A DNA stretch of 22,982 nucleotides from Collinsella sp. Its GTDB lineage: Bacteria > Actinomycetota > Coriobacteriia > Coriobacteriales > Coriobacteriaceae. The notes below the pieces were generated by a model. It was not told where the DNA came from and ran no database searches. It was given only the letters and a program-made list of their open reading frames with translations. The position numbers and the translations under genes are program-made. Position 1 is the first letter of the stretch; each line of letters opens with the position of its first letter. Of the stretch, positions 1 to 7,740 are shown one piece after another. The stretch lies in the NCBI GenBank assembly GCA_019419555.1, contig DXZR01000035.1:1-22982 (forward strand), given 5' to 3'.

Positions 1-59
1 CTATGTGCGGCGTAGGCCGCTTATTAGCCCGTCCAAGAATTGGGGCGCAGTTCATTTCT

Positions 60-129
60 GGGACGGGGATTAAAAAATCATTTGGTGGGAGCGGCGGCAA
101 AAGTAGTCAAAATAGCCCCGTCCCAAATT
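60..129. repeat. Intergenic palindrome, GGGACGGGG family
   Basis: The left arm GGGACGGGG (from 60) and right arm CCCCGTCCC (116-124) form an inverted repeat around about 45 bases. The same motif recurs at 6314-6434 and 11597-11606, so this is a dispersed REP-like family rather than a one-off terminator. The rest of 1-177 shows no convincing gene. Confidence 0.6.
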
Positions 130-177
130 GGCTACCGAGTAAATGTGCCCGTTGGGGGAATAGTCGCACCACTTCGC

Positions 178-225
178 TTGACAACAGGCTAAACTAGCTA
201 TTAAACATTTACTATTCTGTTTAGA
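178..225 (+). promoter_or_regulatory. Promoter and operator of the LacI-family gene
   Basis: A perfect -35 TTGACA (178-183) is followed after 17 bases by a weak -10 TTAAAC (201-206), or after 15 by TATTAA. Just downstream, 208-225 reads TTTACTATTCTGTTTAGA. Its reverse complement matches 1487-1504, before the sugar operon, at 17 of 18 positions. The placement over the expected transcription start suggests autorepression by the LacI protein. The shared site is seen; the regulator that binds it is inferred. A 7-bp hairpin (GTCACGG 253-259 with CCGTGAC 283-289) lies in the leader. Confidence 0.6.
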
Positions 226-306
226 TTGAATTTGCGGTCGTTTAGATGTTGAGTCACGGGGCGGTCAGTCCACGATGCTCGACCGTGACCGTTACTAGGG
301 GGAACG

Positions 307-1317
307 ATGGCTAAAGCAAGTGTTCGCGAGATCAGCCGCATCACCGGTTTTTCGCCTGCGACCGTGTCCAACGCGCTCAACCGCAAGCGCAGCGTGAGCG
401 AGGAGACCGCCAAGGTCATCTTGGAGTGCGCACAATCGCTCGGCTACCAGCAGTCGACGCAGCTCGAGAGCATCCAGTTCGTGCTTGCACGCAAGACGGG
501 CGCCATCCTGGACGAGAGCACCTTCCATCCCGCGGTCATCGAGGGCGTGGAGCGTCAGGCGCGTCGCCACGGCATGAGCACGAGCTTTGTCTCGCTCGAC
601 TTTAGCGACTTAAACGCCGTGCGCCCGCAGGTCGAGGGCCTCATCGCCGACCCGGCTGCCGCCATCGTGCTGATGGGCACCGAGCTGGGTGAGGAAGACT
701 ACGCCTTGTTCGCCAACGCTGCCGCCCACCTGATCGTGCTCGACGGTTGGAGCGACCGTCAGTACTTTGATGCCGTAGTCATTGCCAACACCGATTCGGT
801 ACTGCGTGCCGTGGATTACCTTATCGAAAAGGGCCACAAGCAAATTGGCTACCTAGCAGGCGACCTTCGCATCCGCAACTTTAAGGATCGCGAGCGCGGC
901 TATCGCCAAGCGCTTGAGGATGCAGACCTTGAGGCCAACCCGGCATGGCGCGTCACGCTGGGAACCACGCTCGAGGGCGCTTATCGCGACATGGGCGCGT
1001 GGCTCGACAGCATCTCGCGCGACGACCTGCCGACGGCTTTCTTTGCCGAGAACGACGTGCTCGCCGTGGGCGCCATGCGCGCGCTGAGCGAACACGGCGT
1101 GCGCGTGCCCGAGGATGTCTCGATCATCGGCTTTGATGACCTGTCTCTAGGCGCCTTCTCCAACCCGCCGCTCACCACGGTGCACGTTCCCAAGCACGAG
1201 GTGGGCGAAATCGCGGTGCGCCGCCTGGTGGGCAACATCCGCAATCCCAAGAGCTATACCTGCAAGACGGCCGTATCGACGTATTTTGTCGAGCGCCAGA
1301 GCGTGCGCGAAATCTAG
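307..1317 (+). CDS. LacI-family transcriptional regulator
   Basis: A 336-residue cytosolic DNA-binding repressor of the LacI/GalR family. Residues 1-50 form the typical headpiece (VREISRITGFSPATVSNALN, then a hinge-like segment ending LGYQ). The rest is a periplasmic-binding-protein-like effector domain ending with the family signature GFDDLSLGAFSNPPLTTV near residue 278. Length is normal. ATG 307 follows GGGGGAA (297-303). Its 3' neighbour is a sugar operon on the same strand, and a near-identical 18-base site precedes both units, so it most likely represses that operon and itself, with the pathway sugar or its phosphate as inducer. The effector cannot be read from sequence. A strong hairpin terminator ends the gene, keeping it separate from the operon. 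Confidence 0.92.
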   Translation: MAKASVREISRITGFSPATVSNALNRKRSVSEETAKVILECAQSLGYQQSTQLESIQFVLARKTGAILDESTFHPAVIEGVERQARRHGMSTSFVSLDFSDLNAVRPQVEGLIADPAAAIVLMGTELGEEDYALFANAAAHLIVLDGWSDRQYFDAVVIANTDSVLRAVDYLIEKGHKQIGYLAGDLRIRNFKDRERGYRQALEDADLEANPAWRVTLGTTLEGAYRDMGAWLDSISRDDLPTAFFAENDVLAVGAMRALSEHGVRVPEDVSIIGFDDLSLGAFSNPPLTTVHVPKHEVGEIAVRRLVGNIRNPKSYTCKTAVSTYFVERQSVREI

Positions 1318-1380
1318 GCGAGGGCAGCATCGCCCGCGGCGCGTCAAAGCGCGCGAGGGCAGTAAAAACAACGCTATTCA

Positions 1381-1409
1381 AAAAGGGGGTCCTTCGGGAC
1401 CCTTTTTGT
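1381..1409 (+). terminator. Rho-independent terminator after the LacI gene
   Basis: GGGTCC (1387-1392), loop TTCG and GGACCC (1397-1402) are followed directly by TTTTT. The stable tetraloop and U tract make this a classic intrinsic terminator. Confidence 0.85.
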
Positions 1410-1426
1410 TCTCCTTGTATGTTCAG

Positions 1427-1547
1427 TTTGTTTACATACCGTTTAGGCTGATTTCACTACCGTCCACGGGTATTTCGCGTTAAACTTCTAAACAGAAGAG
1501 TAAAACATTTAGTAAACAGAACAAAACGAAACACGCGTCTGTTTACT
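1427..1547 (+). promoter_or_regulatory. Operator cluster of the isomerase/transketolase/kinase operon
   Basis: Half-sites of the form CTGTTTA(C/G) recur in both orientations: TTTGTTTAC at 1427-1435, TCTAAACAGAAGAGTAAA at 1487-1504, AGTAAACAGA at 1511-1520 and its exact reverse complement TCTGTTTACT at 1538-1547. The last two form a perfect 10-bp inverted repeat with a 17-base spacer. The 1487-1504 site matches the site before the LacI gene. I could not settle on one -35/-10 pair here. Confidence 0.6.
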
Positions 1548-1573
1548 GAACATGTGACTAGGGGAGGACGTAC

Positions 1574-2974
1574 ATGGATAAAATCAAGCTCGGCTTTGTG
1601 CCCACGCGCCGCAGCATTTTTAGCGCGCCGGACGCGATTAAGTATCGCGGCCTGACGGCCGATCGCCTGCGCGAGATCGGCGTCGACATTGTGGACATTG
1701 ACGACATCAACGACGAGGGCCTGCTGTTTGACGACAGCCATATCGAGCCTATCGTCAAGAAGTTCCGCGCCGAGGGCGTCGACGGCATCATGCTGTGCCA
1801 CGCCAACTTTGGCACCGAGTACGTTTGCGCCCGCCTTGCCCGTGAGCTCGGTCTGCCCGTGCTGCTGTGGGGCCCGCGCGACGAGCGCCCCGAGCCCGAT
1901 GGCACCCGCCTGCGTGATAGCCAGTGCGGCCTGTTTGCCACTGGCAAGGTCCTGCGCCGCTTCCAGGTTCCCTTTACCTATATGACCAACTGCCGCCTGA
2001 CCGATCCCGAGTTCGAGCGCGGCGTCTGGGACTTTTTGGCCGTGTGCAACGTGGTCAAGACCTTCAAGCACACCCGCATCCTGCAGATGGCCACCCGTCC
2101 GTTCGACTTCTGGTCCACCATGTGCAACGAGGGCGAGCTGCTCGAGAAGTTCAATATTCAGCTTTCGCCCATCCCCATGACCGAACTTGTTCAGGCCGTG
2201 CGCGACGCCCAGGCCGACGAGCAGGCCATGTCCGCCATGCTCGACCACATTCGCGACAGCTTTGAGATCTGCATCCCCGAGGACAAGGTCCCCGCGGTCG
2301 CAGGGCTCGCTATCGCTATGAAGCGCCTGGTCGATAAGTACGGCTGCAACGTCGGCGCCATCCAGTGCTGGAACGCCCTGCAGGACGAGCTGGGCATTAT
2401 GCCCTGCGCCGCCAACGCCATCCTCAATGAGATGGGTATCCCCGTCGTGTGCGAGACCGATATCCACGGCGCCATTACCGCGCTGATGGTCGAGGCCGCC
2501 GACCTGGGCCGTCACCGTGGCATGTTCGCCGACTGGACCGTGCGCCATCCCGATAACGAGAACGGCGAGCTGCTGCAGCACTGCGGCCCCTGGCCCTGCA
2601 GCTGCGCGGCTGTCAAGCCCAAGCTCACCTACCCGCTGGCTTTCGATCACCCCGGCGCGCTGACGGCCGAGGCCAAGCACGGCGACCTCACCCTTGCCCG
2701 CTTTGATGGCGACAACGGCGAGTATTCGCTGCTGCTCGGCAACGCCCGCGGCATCGACGGGCCGGCCGGCATGGGCACCTACCTGTGGGTTGAGGTCGAC
2801 AACCTCAAGCGCCTCGAGGCCAAGATCGTCGAGGGCCCCTACATTCACCACTGCGTCGCCATTCACGCCAACGTGGTGCCGGTGCTCTACGAGGCGTGCA
2901 AGTACATCGGCATCCAGCCCGACCTATACGACCCGATTGAAGAAGACGTCAAAGCCTACCTGCGAGGAGAGTAG
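1574..2974 (+). CDS. L-fucose/L-arabinose isomerase-family protein
   Basis: A 466-residue protein resembling the L-fucose/L-arabinose isomerase superfamily, Mn-dependent enzymes that interconvert aldoses and ketoses in the cytosol. Candidate metal ligands, by analogy with FucI, are Glu272 (DELG), Asp296 (CETD) and His336 (QHCGPWP). It is shorter than E. coli FucI, about 590 residues, as is usual for the uncharacterised branch of this family. ATG 1574 has a strong GGGGAGGA (1561-1568). It heads an operon: the transketolase N-terminal subunit starts 2 bases after its stop. It should supply the ketose that the downstream FGGY kinase phosphorylates. The sugar is not determinable from sequence; fucose, D-arabinose, other pentoses or a branched sugar are all possible. 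Confidence 0.82.
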   Translation: MDKIKLGFVPTRRSIFSAPDAIKYRGLTADRLREIGVDIVDIDDINDEGLLFDDSHIEPIVKKFRAEGVDGIMLCHANFGTEYVCARLARELGLPVLLWGPRDERPEPDGTRLRDSQCGLFATGKVLRRFQVPFTYMTNCRLTDPEFERGVWDFLAVCNVVKTFKHTRILQMATRPFDFWSTMCNEGELLEKFNIQLSPIPMTELVQAVRDAQADEQAMSAMLDHIRDSFEICIPEDKVPAVAGLAIAMKRLVDKYGCNVGAIQCWNALQDELGIMPCAANAILNEMGIPVVCETDIHGAITALMVEAADLGRHRGMFADWTVRHPDNENGELLQHCGPWPCSCAAVKPKLTYPLAFDHPGALTAEAKHGDLTLARFDGDNGEYSLLLGNARGIDGPAGMGTYLWVEVDNLKRLEAKIVEGPYIHHCVAIHANVVPVLYEACKYIGIQPDLYDPIEEDVKAYLRGE

Positions 2975-2976
2975 AA

Positions 2977-3813
2977 ATGGCAACTATCGAAGAGCTTGAG
3001 TCCCTGCGTTGGGATCTTCGCCGCGATTGCGTCGATATCATCATGGCTGGCGCCGGCGGCCACATCGGTGGCGACATGTCGGTGATCGACGCCCTCATGA
3101 CCCTCTATGCCAACCATCTCAACATTTCGCCCGAGACCGTCGACGACCCCAACCGCGACCGCTTTGTGCTCTCTAAGGGCCACGCCATGGAAGCCTACTA
3201 CGCGGTGCTGTGCCACGAGGGCTATCTGGACCTCGACGACGTCAAGGCCCGCTTCTCCAAGTTCGGCAGCCCCTACATCGGTCACCCCAACAACAAGCTC
3301 AAGGGCATCGAGATGAACTCCGGCTCGCTGGGCCATGGCCTGCCCGTGGCCGTCGGCATGGCGCTTGCCGGCAAGATGGACGGCCGCGACTACCGCGTCT
3401 ACACCATCATGGGCGACGGCGAGCTTGCCGAGGGCTCGGTCTGGGAAGGCGCCATGAGCGGTGGCAACTACCAGCTCGATAACCTGTGCGCGCTCGTGGA
3501 CCGCAACCGCCTGCAGATCAGCGGCAGCACCGAGGACGTCATGAAGCAGGATTCGCAGGAGGAGCGCTGGGCTGCCTTCGGCTGGAACGTGCTTTCCATT
3601 CCGGGCAACAACATCCAGGCCATTGACGCCGCGCTGACGCTTGCGGCCGAGACCAAGGGAAAGCCCACGGTCATCATTCTCAACACGGTGAAGGGCTATG
3701 GCTCGCCCATTATGGAGGACAAGGCCGCCTGGCATCATCACCTGCCCAACGATGAGGAATACGCCCAGATCATCGCCGATTTCGCTGCCCATAAGGAGGC
3801 CATCAATGGCTAA
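2977..3813 (+). CDS. Transketolase, N-terminal (TPP-binding) subunit
   Basis: A 278-residue N-terminal half of a split transketolase. The halves associate to transfer a two-carbon ketol unit using thiamine diphosphate. Visible signatures are SKGHA (66-70), GSLGHGL (116-122) and the TPP/Mg motif starting GDGELAEGS (146-154) and running to about VDRN (174-177). Length fits the split form. ATG 2977 lies 2 bases after the isomerase stop, with GAGGAG just upstream. The end overlaps the C-terminal subunit by 8 bases (ATGGCTAA), indicating translational coupling and equal dosage. Placement in a sugar operon suggests a dedicated catabolic transketolase rather than the housekeeping pentose-phosphate enzyme. 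Confidence 0.93.
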   Translation: MATIEELESLRWDLRRDCVDIIMAGAGGHIGGDMSVIDALMTLYANHLNISPETVDDPNRDRFVLSKGHAMEAYYAVLCHEGYLDLDDVKARFSKFGSPYIGHPNNKLKGIEMNSGSLGHGLPVAVGMALAGKMDGRDYRVYTIMGDGELAEGSVWEGAMSGGNYQLDNLCALVDRNRLQISGSTEDVMKQDSQEERWAAFGWNVLSIPGNNIQAIDAALTLAAETKGKPTVIILNTVKGYGSPIMEDKAAWHHHLPNDEEYAQIIADFAAHKEAING

Positions 3814-4747
3814 CAAGATCGCCAACCGTAAGGTTATCTGCGACACGCTGCTCGAGGCCGCCGAGACCGATAAGGACATCGTCGTCCTGTGCTCCGATTC
3901 CCGCGGTTCCGCATCGCTCACGCCGTTCTTCGATCAGTATCCCCAGCAGTCCGTCGAGGTCGGCATTGCCGAGCAGGACCTGGTGAGCATCGCCGCCGGT
4001 ATGGCTTCGTGCGGCAAGAAGGCCTGGGCCGCCTCGCCGGCGTCCTTTGTGACCACGCGCTCGTATGAGCAGTGCAAGGTCGATGTCTCGTACTCCAACA
4101 CCAACGTCAAGCTCATTGGCATCTCGGGCGGCGTGTCCTACGGCGCCTTGGGCATGAGCCATCACTCCGCGCAGGATATCGCTGCCATGAGCGCGATTCC
4201 CAACATGCGCGTATATCTGCCGAGCGATCGTTTCCAGACTGCCGAGCTCGTACGCGCCCTGGTTGCCGACAACAAGCCGGCCTATATCCGCGTGGGCCGC
4301 AACCCGGTCGAGGACGTGTACACCGAGGACGAGTGCCCGTTCCAGATGGACCGTGCCACCTGGGTACGTCGCGGCACCGATGTGACGATTGTCGCCACCG
4401 GCGAGATGGTCCGCCATGCCGTTGACGCCGCCGATCTGCTGGCCGAGCAGGGTATCTCCGCTACCGTGCTCGACATGTACTGCGTCAAGCCGCTCGACGC
4501 CGAGGCCGTGATTGAGGCCGCCGGTGCCACGCGCGCCGTCGTGACCGTCGAGGAGCACAGCCCCTTTGGCGGCCTGGGCTCCATGGTCGCGCAGGTCGTG
4601 GGCGAGCATTGCCCGCGTCCGGTTAAGTGCCTAAGCCTGCCCGACGCGCCGGTCATCACCGGCACGAGTCCCGAGGTCTTTGCGCACTACGGTCTCACCG
4701 GCGAAGGCATTGCCAAGACGGTTACCGAGTTCCTGCCCGCAGAGTAA
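3806..4747 (+). CDS. Transketolase, C-terminal subunit
   Basis: A 313-residue partner of the preceding subunit, with the pyrimidine-binding and C-terminal transketolase domains. The start region reads MANKIANRK, and VEVGIAEQD near residue 51 carries the glutamate that activates the TPP aminopyrimidine (about Glu56). A C-terminal domain ends in LTGEGIAKTV. I chose ATG 3806, not an upstream in-frame start near 3698, because AAGGAGG precedes it at 3792-3798, the protein then begins where the family begins, and the upstream extension is simply the other subunit's gene read in another frame. A 15-bp palindrome (4751-4785) separates it from the kinase gene. Confidence 0.93.
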   Translation: MANKIANRKVICDTLLEAAETDKDIVVLCSDSRGSASLTPFFDQYPQQSVEVGIAEQDLVSIAAGMASCGKKAWAASPASFVTTRSYEQCKVDVSYSNTNVKLIGISGGVSYGALGMSHHSAQDIAAMSAIPNMRVYLPSDRFQTAELVRALVADNKPAYIRVGRNPVEDVYTEDECPFQMDRATWVRRGTDVTIVATGEMVRHAVDAADLLAEQGISATVLDMYCVKPLDAEAVIEAAGATRAVVTVEEHSPFGGLGSMVAQVVGEHCPRPVKCLSLPDAPVITGTSPEVFAHYGLTGEGIAKTVTEFLPAE

Positions 4748-4750
4748 TTG

Positions 4751-4785
4751 GAATGTGACAAAGGGACAGCCCCTTTGTCACATTC
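4751..4785. repeat. Intra-operon palindrome, GGGACAG family
   Basis: GAATGTGACAAAGGG (4751-4765) and CCCTTTGTCACATTC (4771-4785) form a perfect 15-bp stem around ACAGC. There is no proper U tract. The loop resembles the GGGGACAGG loops at 7904-7912 and 14552-14562. It may attenuate transcription into the kinase gene or stabilise the upstream mRNA. Confidence 0.75.
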
Positions 4786-4812
4786 GATTTGACGGAAGGA
4801 ATGGGAGAGTAC

Positions 4813-6303
4813 ATGAGCAAATACATCATCGGAATCGATCAGTCCACGCAGGGCACGAAGGCGCTGCTGGTGGACGAGGGCGGCCACCTGATTCATCGTG
4901 CCGATCGCTCGCATCGCCAGATCGTTAACGGGGCCGGCTGGGTGAGCCATGATCCGGCCGAGATTGCCGCCAACGTGTTGGCCGTGGCACGTGCCGTGGT
5001 GGAGGAGATCGGGGTCGATCCGGCCGATATCGCCGGCATTGGCATCTCCAACCAGCGCGAGACCACCGTTGCCTGGAGCCGCACGACGGGCGAGCCGCTG
5101 TGCGACGCCGTGGTGTGGCAGTGCGCCCGCGCCCGCGAGCTGTGCGACGAGCTTGCTGCGCGCGAAGGCGTGGCCGAGCTGGTGCGCGACACGACAGGCC
5201 TGGTGCTTTCGCCCTACTATCCGGCGGGCAAGATGGCCTGGATCCTCGCGAACGTTCCGGCGGCTGCCGAGGCAGCGGCGGCGGGCGAGCTGTGCCTGGG
5301 CACCATCGATGCCTGGGTTGTCTGGACGCTCACGGGCGGCGCGGAGTTCCGCTGCGACTGGTCCAATGCTAGCCGCACGCAGCTCTTTGACCTGCGCCAT
5401 GGCTGCTGGAGCGAGCCGGTGTGCGAGGCCTTTGGCATCGATCCGGCTTGCCTGCCGCAGGTGACCGACTCCGACGGTCTCTTTGGCACGACGGACCTGG
5501 ACGGCTTTTTGCCCGCGCCCGTGCCGGTGCACGGCGTGCTGGGCGACAGCCATGCGGCCCTGTTTGCGCAGGGTTGCCACAGCCGCGGTATGGCCAAGGC
5601 AACGTATGGCACCGGCAGCTCGGTCATGATGAATGTCGGCAACGAGTTTGTCGCCAGCTCGCACGGGCTTTCGAGCTCGCTTGCGTGGCGTATGAACGGC
5701 GTGACGGAGTACGTGCTCGAGGGCAACGTGAGCTACGCCGGCGCCGTCAAGACCTGGCTGCGCGACGATTTGGAGCTCATCAACAACCCCGAGGAGGTCA
5801 CCGACCTGTGCTACGCCGCCAATCCGTCGAGCCGCGTCTACTTTGTGCCGGCGTTTACCGGCCTGGGCGCGCCGCACTGGGCGAGTGATGCCGAGGGCTG
5901 CGTCTTTGGCATGACGCGCACCACGGGTCGTGCGGAGTTCGTAAAGGCCGCCGATGAGTCGATCGCCTATCAGATCTTCGACGTCATTGATGCGATGGTC
6001 GAGGATTCGGGCGCGGCGCTTGCCGAGCTTCGTGTTGACGGCGGCCCCACGCGCGATGCGTACCTGATGCAGTTTGAGAGCGACTTGGTCGGCTCGCCCA
6101 TCCGCATTGCGAGCAATGACGAGATGAGCGGTCTGGGCGCAGCTTGGGCCTGCGGCATTGCGCTGGGCATGTACGCGCGCGATGTCGTCGACGTCTATGG
6201 CGCCCGCGGCATCGTGGAGCCTGCCATGCCCGCAGACGAGCGAGCCAAAAAGATCGTCGGCTGGCGGCATGCCGTCGATGCGACCATCGCGTACACGGCC
6301 TAA
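4813..6303 (+). CDS. FGGY-family carbohydrate kinase (glycerol-kinase-like)
   Basis: A 496-residue cytosolic ATP-dependent sugar or polyol kinase. It opens with IGIDQSTQGTKALLVD (phosphate-1 motif). Equivalents of glycerol-kinase ligands are visible: Arg82/Glu83 in NQRET, Trp102, a Tyr near 135-136 and the catalytic Asp245 in GDSH. Glycerol kinase normally has GDQQ there, and the aromatic residue of its YGTGCF segment is serine here (YGTGSS), so the pocket appears changed and glycerol is unlikely to be the substrate. VDGGPTRDAYLMQ lies in the C-terminal ATP-binding domain. ATG 4813 was preferred over upstream TTG 4789 and ATG 4801 because GGGAGAG (4803-4809) is well placed. As last gene of the operon it probably phosphorylates the ketose made by the isomerase. 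Confidence 0.88.
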   Translation: MSKYIIGIDQSTQGTKALLVDEGGHLIHRADRSHRQIVNGAGWVSHDPAEIAANVLAVARAVVEEIGVDPADIAGIGISNQRETTVAWSRTTGEPLCDAVVWQCARARELCDELAAREGVAELVRDTTGLVLSPYYPAGKMAWILANVPAAAEAAAAGELCLGTIDAWVVWTLTGGAEFRCDWSNASRTQLFDLRHGCWSEPVCEAFGIDPACLPQVTDSDGLFGTTDLDGFLPAPVPVHGVLGDSHAALFAQGCHSRGMAKATYGTGSSVMMNVGNEFVASSHGLSSSLAWRMNGVTEYVLEGNVSYAGAVKTWLRDDLELINNPEEVTDLCYAANPSSRVYFVPAFTGLGAPHWASDAEGCVFGMTRTTGRAEFVKAADESIAYQIFDVIDAMVEDSGAALAELRVDGGPTRDAYLMQFESDLVGSPIRIASNDEMSGLGAAWACGIALGMYARDVVDVYGARGIVEPAMPADERAKKIVGWRHAVDATIAYTA

Positions 6304-6313
6304 AATGATTTTT

Positions 6314-6434
6314 CTGGGACGGGGATTAAAAACTCATTGATCCTCGTCCTAGGCAGCTCATTTGGGACGGGGCTTTTTTGACTGGTATGATTGGTGCGAC
6401 CATTCGAACCAGCTAAAAGAGCCCGTCCCAAATT
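6314..6434. repeat. GGGACGGGG palindromes between the kinase gene and luxS
   Basis: One copy begins GGGACGGGGATTA at 6315 with a partial partner TCCTCGTCCTA (6341-6351). A second has GGGACGGGGCT (from 6364) pairing with AGCCCGTCCC (6420-6429). Both belong to the family seen at 60-129. The second arm pair encloses the candidate luxS promoter. Confidence 0.6.
6383..6391 (+). promoter_or_regulatory. Candidate extended -10 promoter for luxS
   Basis: TGGTATGAT is an extended -10 (TGn before TATGAT), with a weak TTGGGA 18 bases upstream at 6362-6367. The site lies in the loop of the palindrome, so DNA or RNA folding could affect it. Confidence 0.35.
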
Positions 6435-6454
6435 GACTATCGAGAGGATCTGCC

Positions 6455-6943
6455 ATGGAGCGCATCGCCAGCTTTTCCGTTGACCATCTGCTGCTTGAGC
6501 CCGGCGTTTATGTGAGCCGCATCGACCGCGATCCGGCGACCGGCGCCGCCGTCACCACGTTTGACCTGCGCCTGACCACGCCCAACAAGGAGCCGGTCAT
6601 GAACACCGCCGAGTGCCACACCATCGAGCACCTGGGTGCGACGTTCCTTCGCAACCATGCCGAGTGGTCGAGCCGAATTGTCTACTTTGGCCCCATGGGC
6701 TGCCGAACGGGCTTTTACCTCGTCGTATTTGGCGAAGTGACGAGCGAGGAGATCCTGCCGCTCGTGCGTGAGCTGTTCGAGTTTGTCGCCGACTTTGAGG
6801 GCGATGTCCCCGGTGCCGCTCCCGAGGAGTGCGGTAACTACCTGGACCAGAACCTCCCCATGGCAAACTGGCTCGCGCGCCGCTACCTCGACCGCGACTT
6901 GGCCGATATCGACGAGAAGCACCTGCACTATCAGCAGGCCTAA
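6455..6943 (+). CDS. luxS: S-ribosylhomocysteine lyase (LuxS)
   Basis: A 162-residue metalloenzyme that cleaves S-ribosylhomocysteine to homocysteine and DPD, the autoinducer-2 precursor, in the activated methyl cycle. The metal motif HTIEH (His55, Glu58, His59) and the third ligand Cys126 (EECGNY) are present, as is MGCRTGFY with catalytic Cys83. All essential residues are intact and length is typical. GAGAGGA (6442-6448) supports ATG 6455. It appears monocistronic: palindromes lie upstream and a hairpin terminator downstream. No nucleosidase (pfs) or methionine gene is adjacent. Confidence 0.96.
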   Translation: MERIASFSVDHLLLEPGVYVSRIDRDPATGAAVTTFDLRLTTPNKEPVMNTAECHTIEHLGATFLRNHAEWSSRIVYFGPMGCRTGFYLVVFGEVTSEEILPLVRELFEFVADFEGDVPGAAPEECGNYLDQNLPMANWLARRYLDRDLADIDEKHLHYQQA

Positions 6944-6971
6944 GGGCTATATCGCCTAAAACGCGCGCATT

Positions 6972-7003
6972 GGGCGCCTTCGCTTATACGGGGGCGCCTT
7001 TTT
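6972..7003 (+). terminator. Terminator after luxS
   Basis: GGCGCC (6973-6978) and GGCGCC (6993-6998) can pair around a 14-base loop and are followed by TTTTTG. It is an intrinsic terminator about 30 bases after the stop. Confidence 0.7.
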
Positions 7004-7047
7004 GTTGAGTGGTCGGGACGAGCGTTCAAAATCGCTCATGTTTGTTC

Positions 7048-7082
7048 TAGAATGTTCGTATAGTCACATTTACGAACAGGAG
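7048..7082 (+). promoter_or_regulatory. -10 and palindromic operator before the DUF4867-like gene
   Basis: TTCAAA (7025-7030) and TAGAAT (7048-7053) make a 17-base-spaced promoter with a good -10. TGTTCGTA (7053-7060) and TACGAACA (7071-7078) form a perfect 8-bp inverted repeat with a 10-base spacer over the start region, typical of a repressor operator. The right half touches the Shine-Dalgarno AGGAG (7078-7082). No cognate regulator is adjacent. Confidence 0.55.
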
Positions 7083-7087
7083 CGAAC

Positions 7088-7732
7088 ATGCATATCTACT
7101 CTGTTAACGATCCCGAGTTCAAATCCTATGGCAACGTTTGGGATGACGTTCCGTCCGAGCTCACGTCGCCCGTGCTCGAGGCGCTCTCTGCCACGCCCAT
7201 TCCTGAGGGCAGCAAGTACGTAGCGAGTGCGCCGGAGCTCGAGGGCGTCAAGGATGCCGACAAACTGGGTTTTCTCATGTTTGGCGGTCGTCCCTTCCAG
7301 CTCGGCTGGTGCAATGGCCACAACACGAAACTCAACTGTCTGGAGTATCACCGCGCCAGCGAATTCAACCTGGGCGCTCGCGACTTTATCCTGCTTGTGG
7401 CGCATCGCTGGGAGATCGAGGACGGCAAGCTCGACACCGCGTGCGTCAAGGCGTTCCGCGTGCCGGCGGGTACGGTCATCGAGGTCTTCAACACCACGCT
7501 TCACTACACGCCGTGCATGGTCGACGGCGGCGGCTTCCAGGTGATGGTGGCGCTGCCCGCCGGCACCAACGGGCCGCGCCCCGAGGCCGCGGCCGACATG
7601 CCTGCGGTCGGCGACAGCTACTGCTACTGGAAGGCCGACAAGTGGGTTCTCTGCCACGCCGACAGCCCCAAGGCAGCCGAAGGCGGCTACGTAGGCCTCA
7701 TCGGCAAAAACCTCGACATCACCTGCGACTAG
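7088..7732 (+). CDS. DUF4867-like cupin-type protein
   Basis: A 214-residue soluble protein without signal peptide or membrane segment. The pattern of a conserved EYHRASEFNLG segment (about 104-114) followed by short beta-rich stretches (VPAGTVIEVFNTTLHYTPC, near 140-158) recalls a cupin barrel, and the whole resembles the DUF4867 family found near sugar-utilisation genes in Firmicutes and Actinobacteria. The family name comes from memory and the biochemical role is unknown. ATG 7088 follows AGGAG at 5 bases. The gene is monocistronic, with its own promoter and a perfect palindromic operator, so it is probably induced by a specific signal. Histidines in EYHR and LHYTP are candidate metal or substrate ligands. 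Confidence 0.65.
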   Translation: MHIYSVNDPEFKSYGNVWDDVPSELTSPVLEALSATPIPEGSKYVASAPELEGVKDADKLGFLMFGGRPFQLGWCNGHNTKLNCLEYHRASEFNLGARDFILLVAHRWEIEDGKLDTACVKAFRVPAGTVIEVFNTTLHYTPCMVDGGGFQVMVALPAGTNGPRPEAAADMPAVGDSYCYWKADKWVLCHADSPKAAEGGYVGLIGKNLDITCD

Positions 7733-7740
7733 AATCTTCT

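Noticed and set aside
3..197. Open frame of 64 codons at the window start
   Set aside because: It has no ribosome site, crosses a palindromic repeat, and its translation has low complexity without family features.
1457..2866. Long minus-strand open frame opposite the isomerase gene (also 4687-6270 and 7941-9278 opposite the kinase and GH1 genes)
   Set aside because: GC-rich codon bias opens antisense frames. The proteins are Ala/Gly/His/Val-rich with no domain, and the sense genes are unmistakable.
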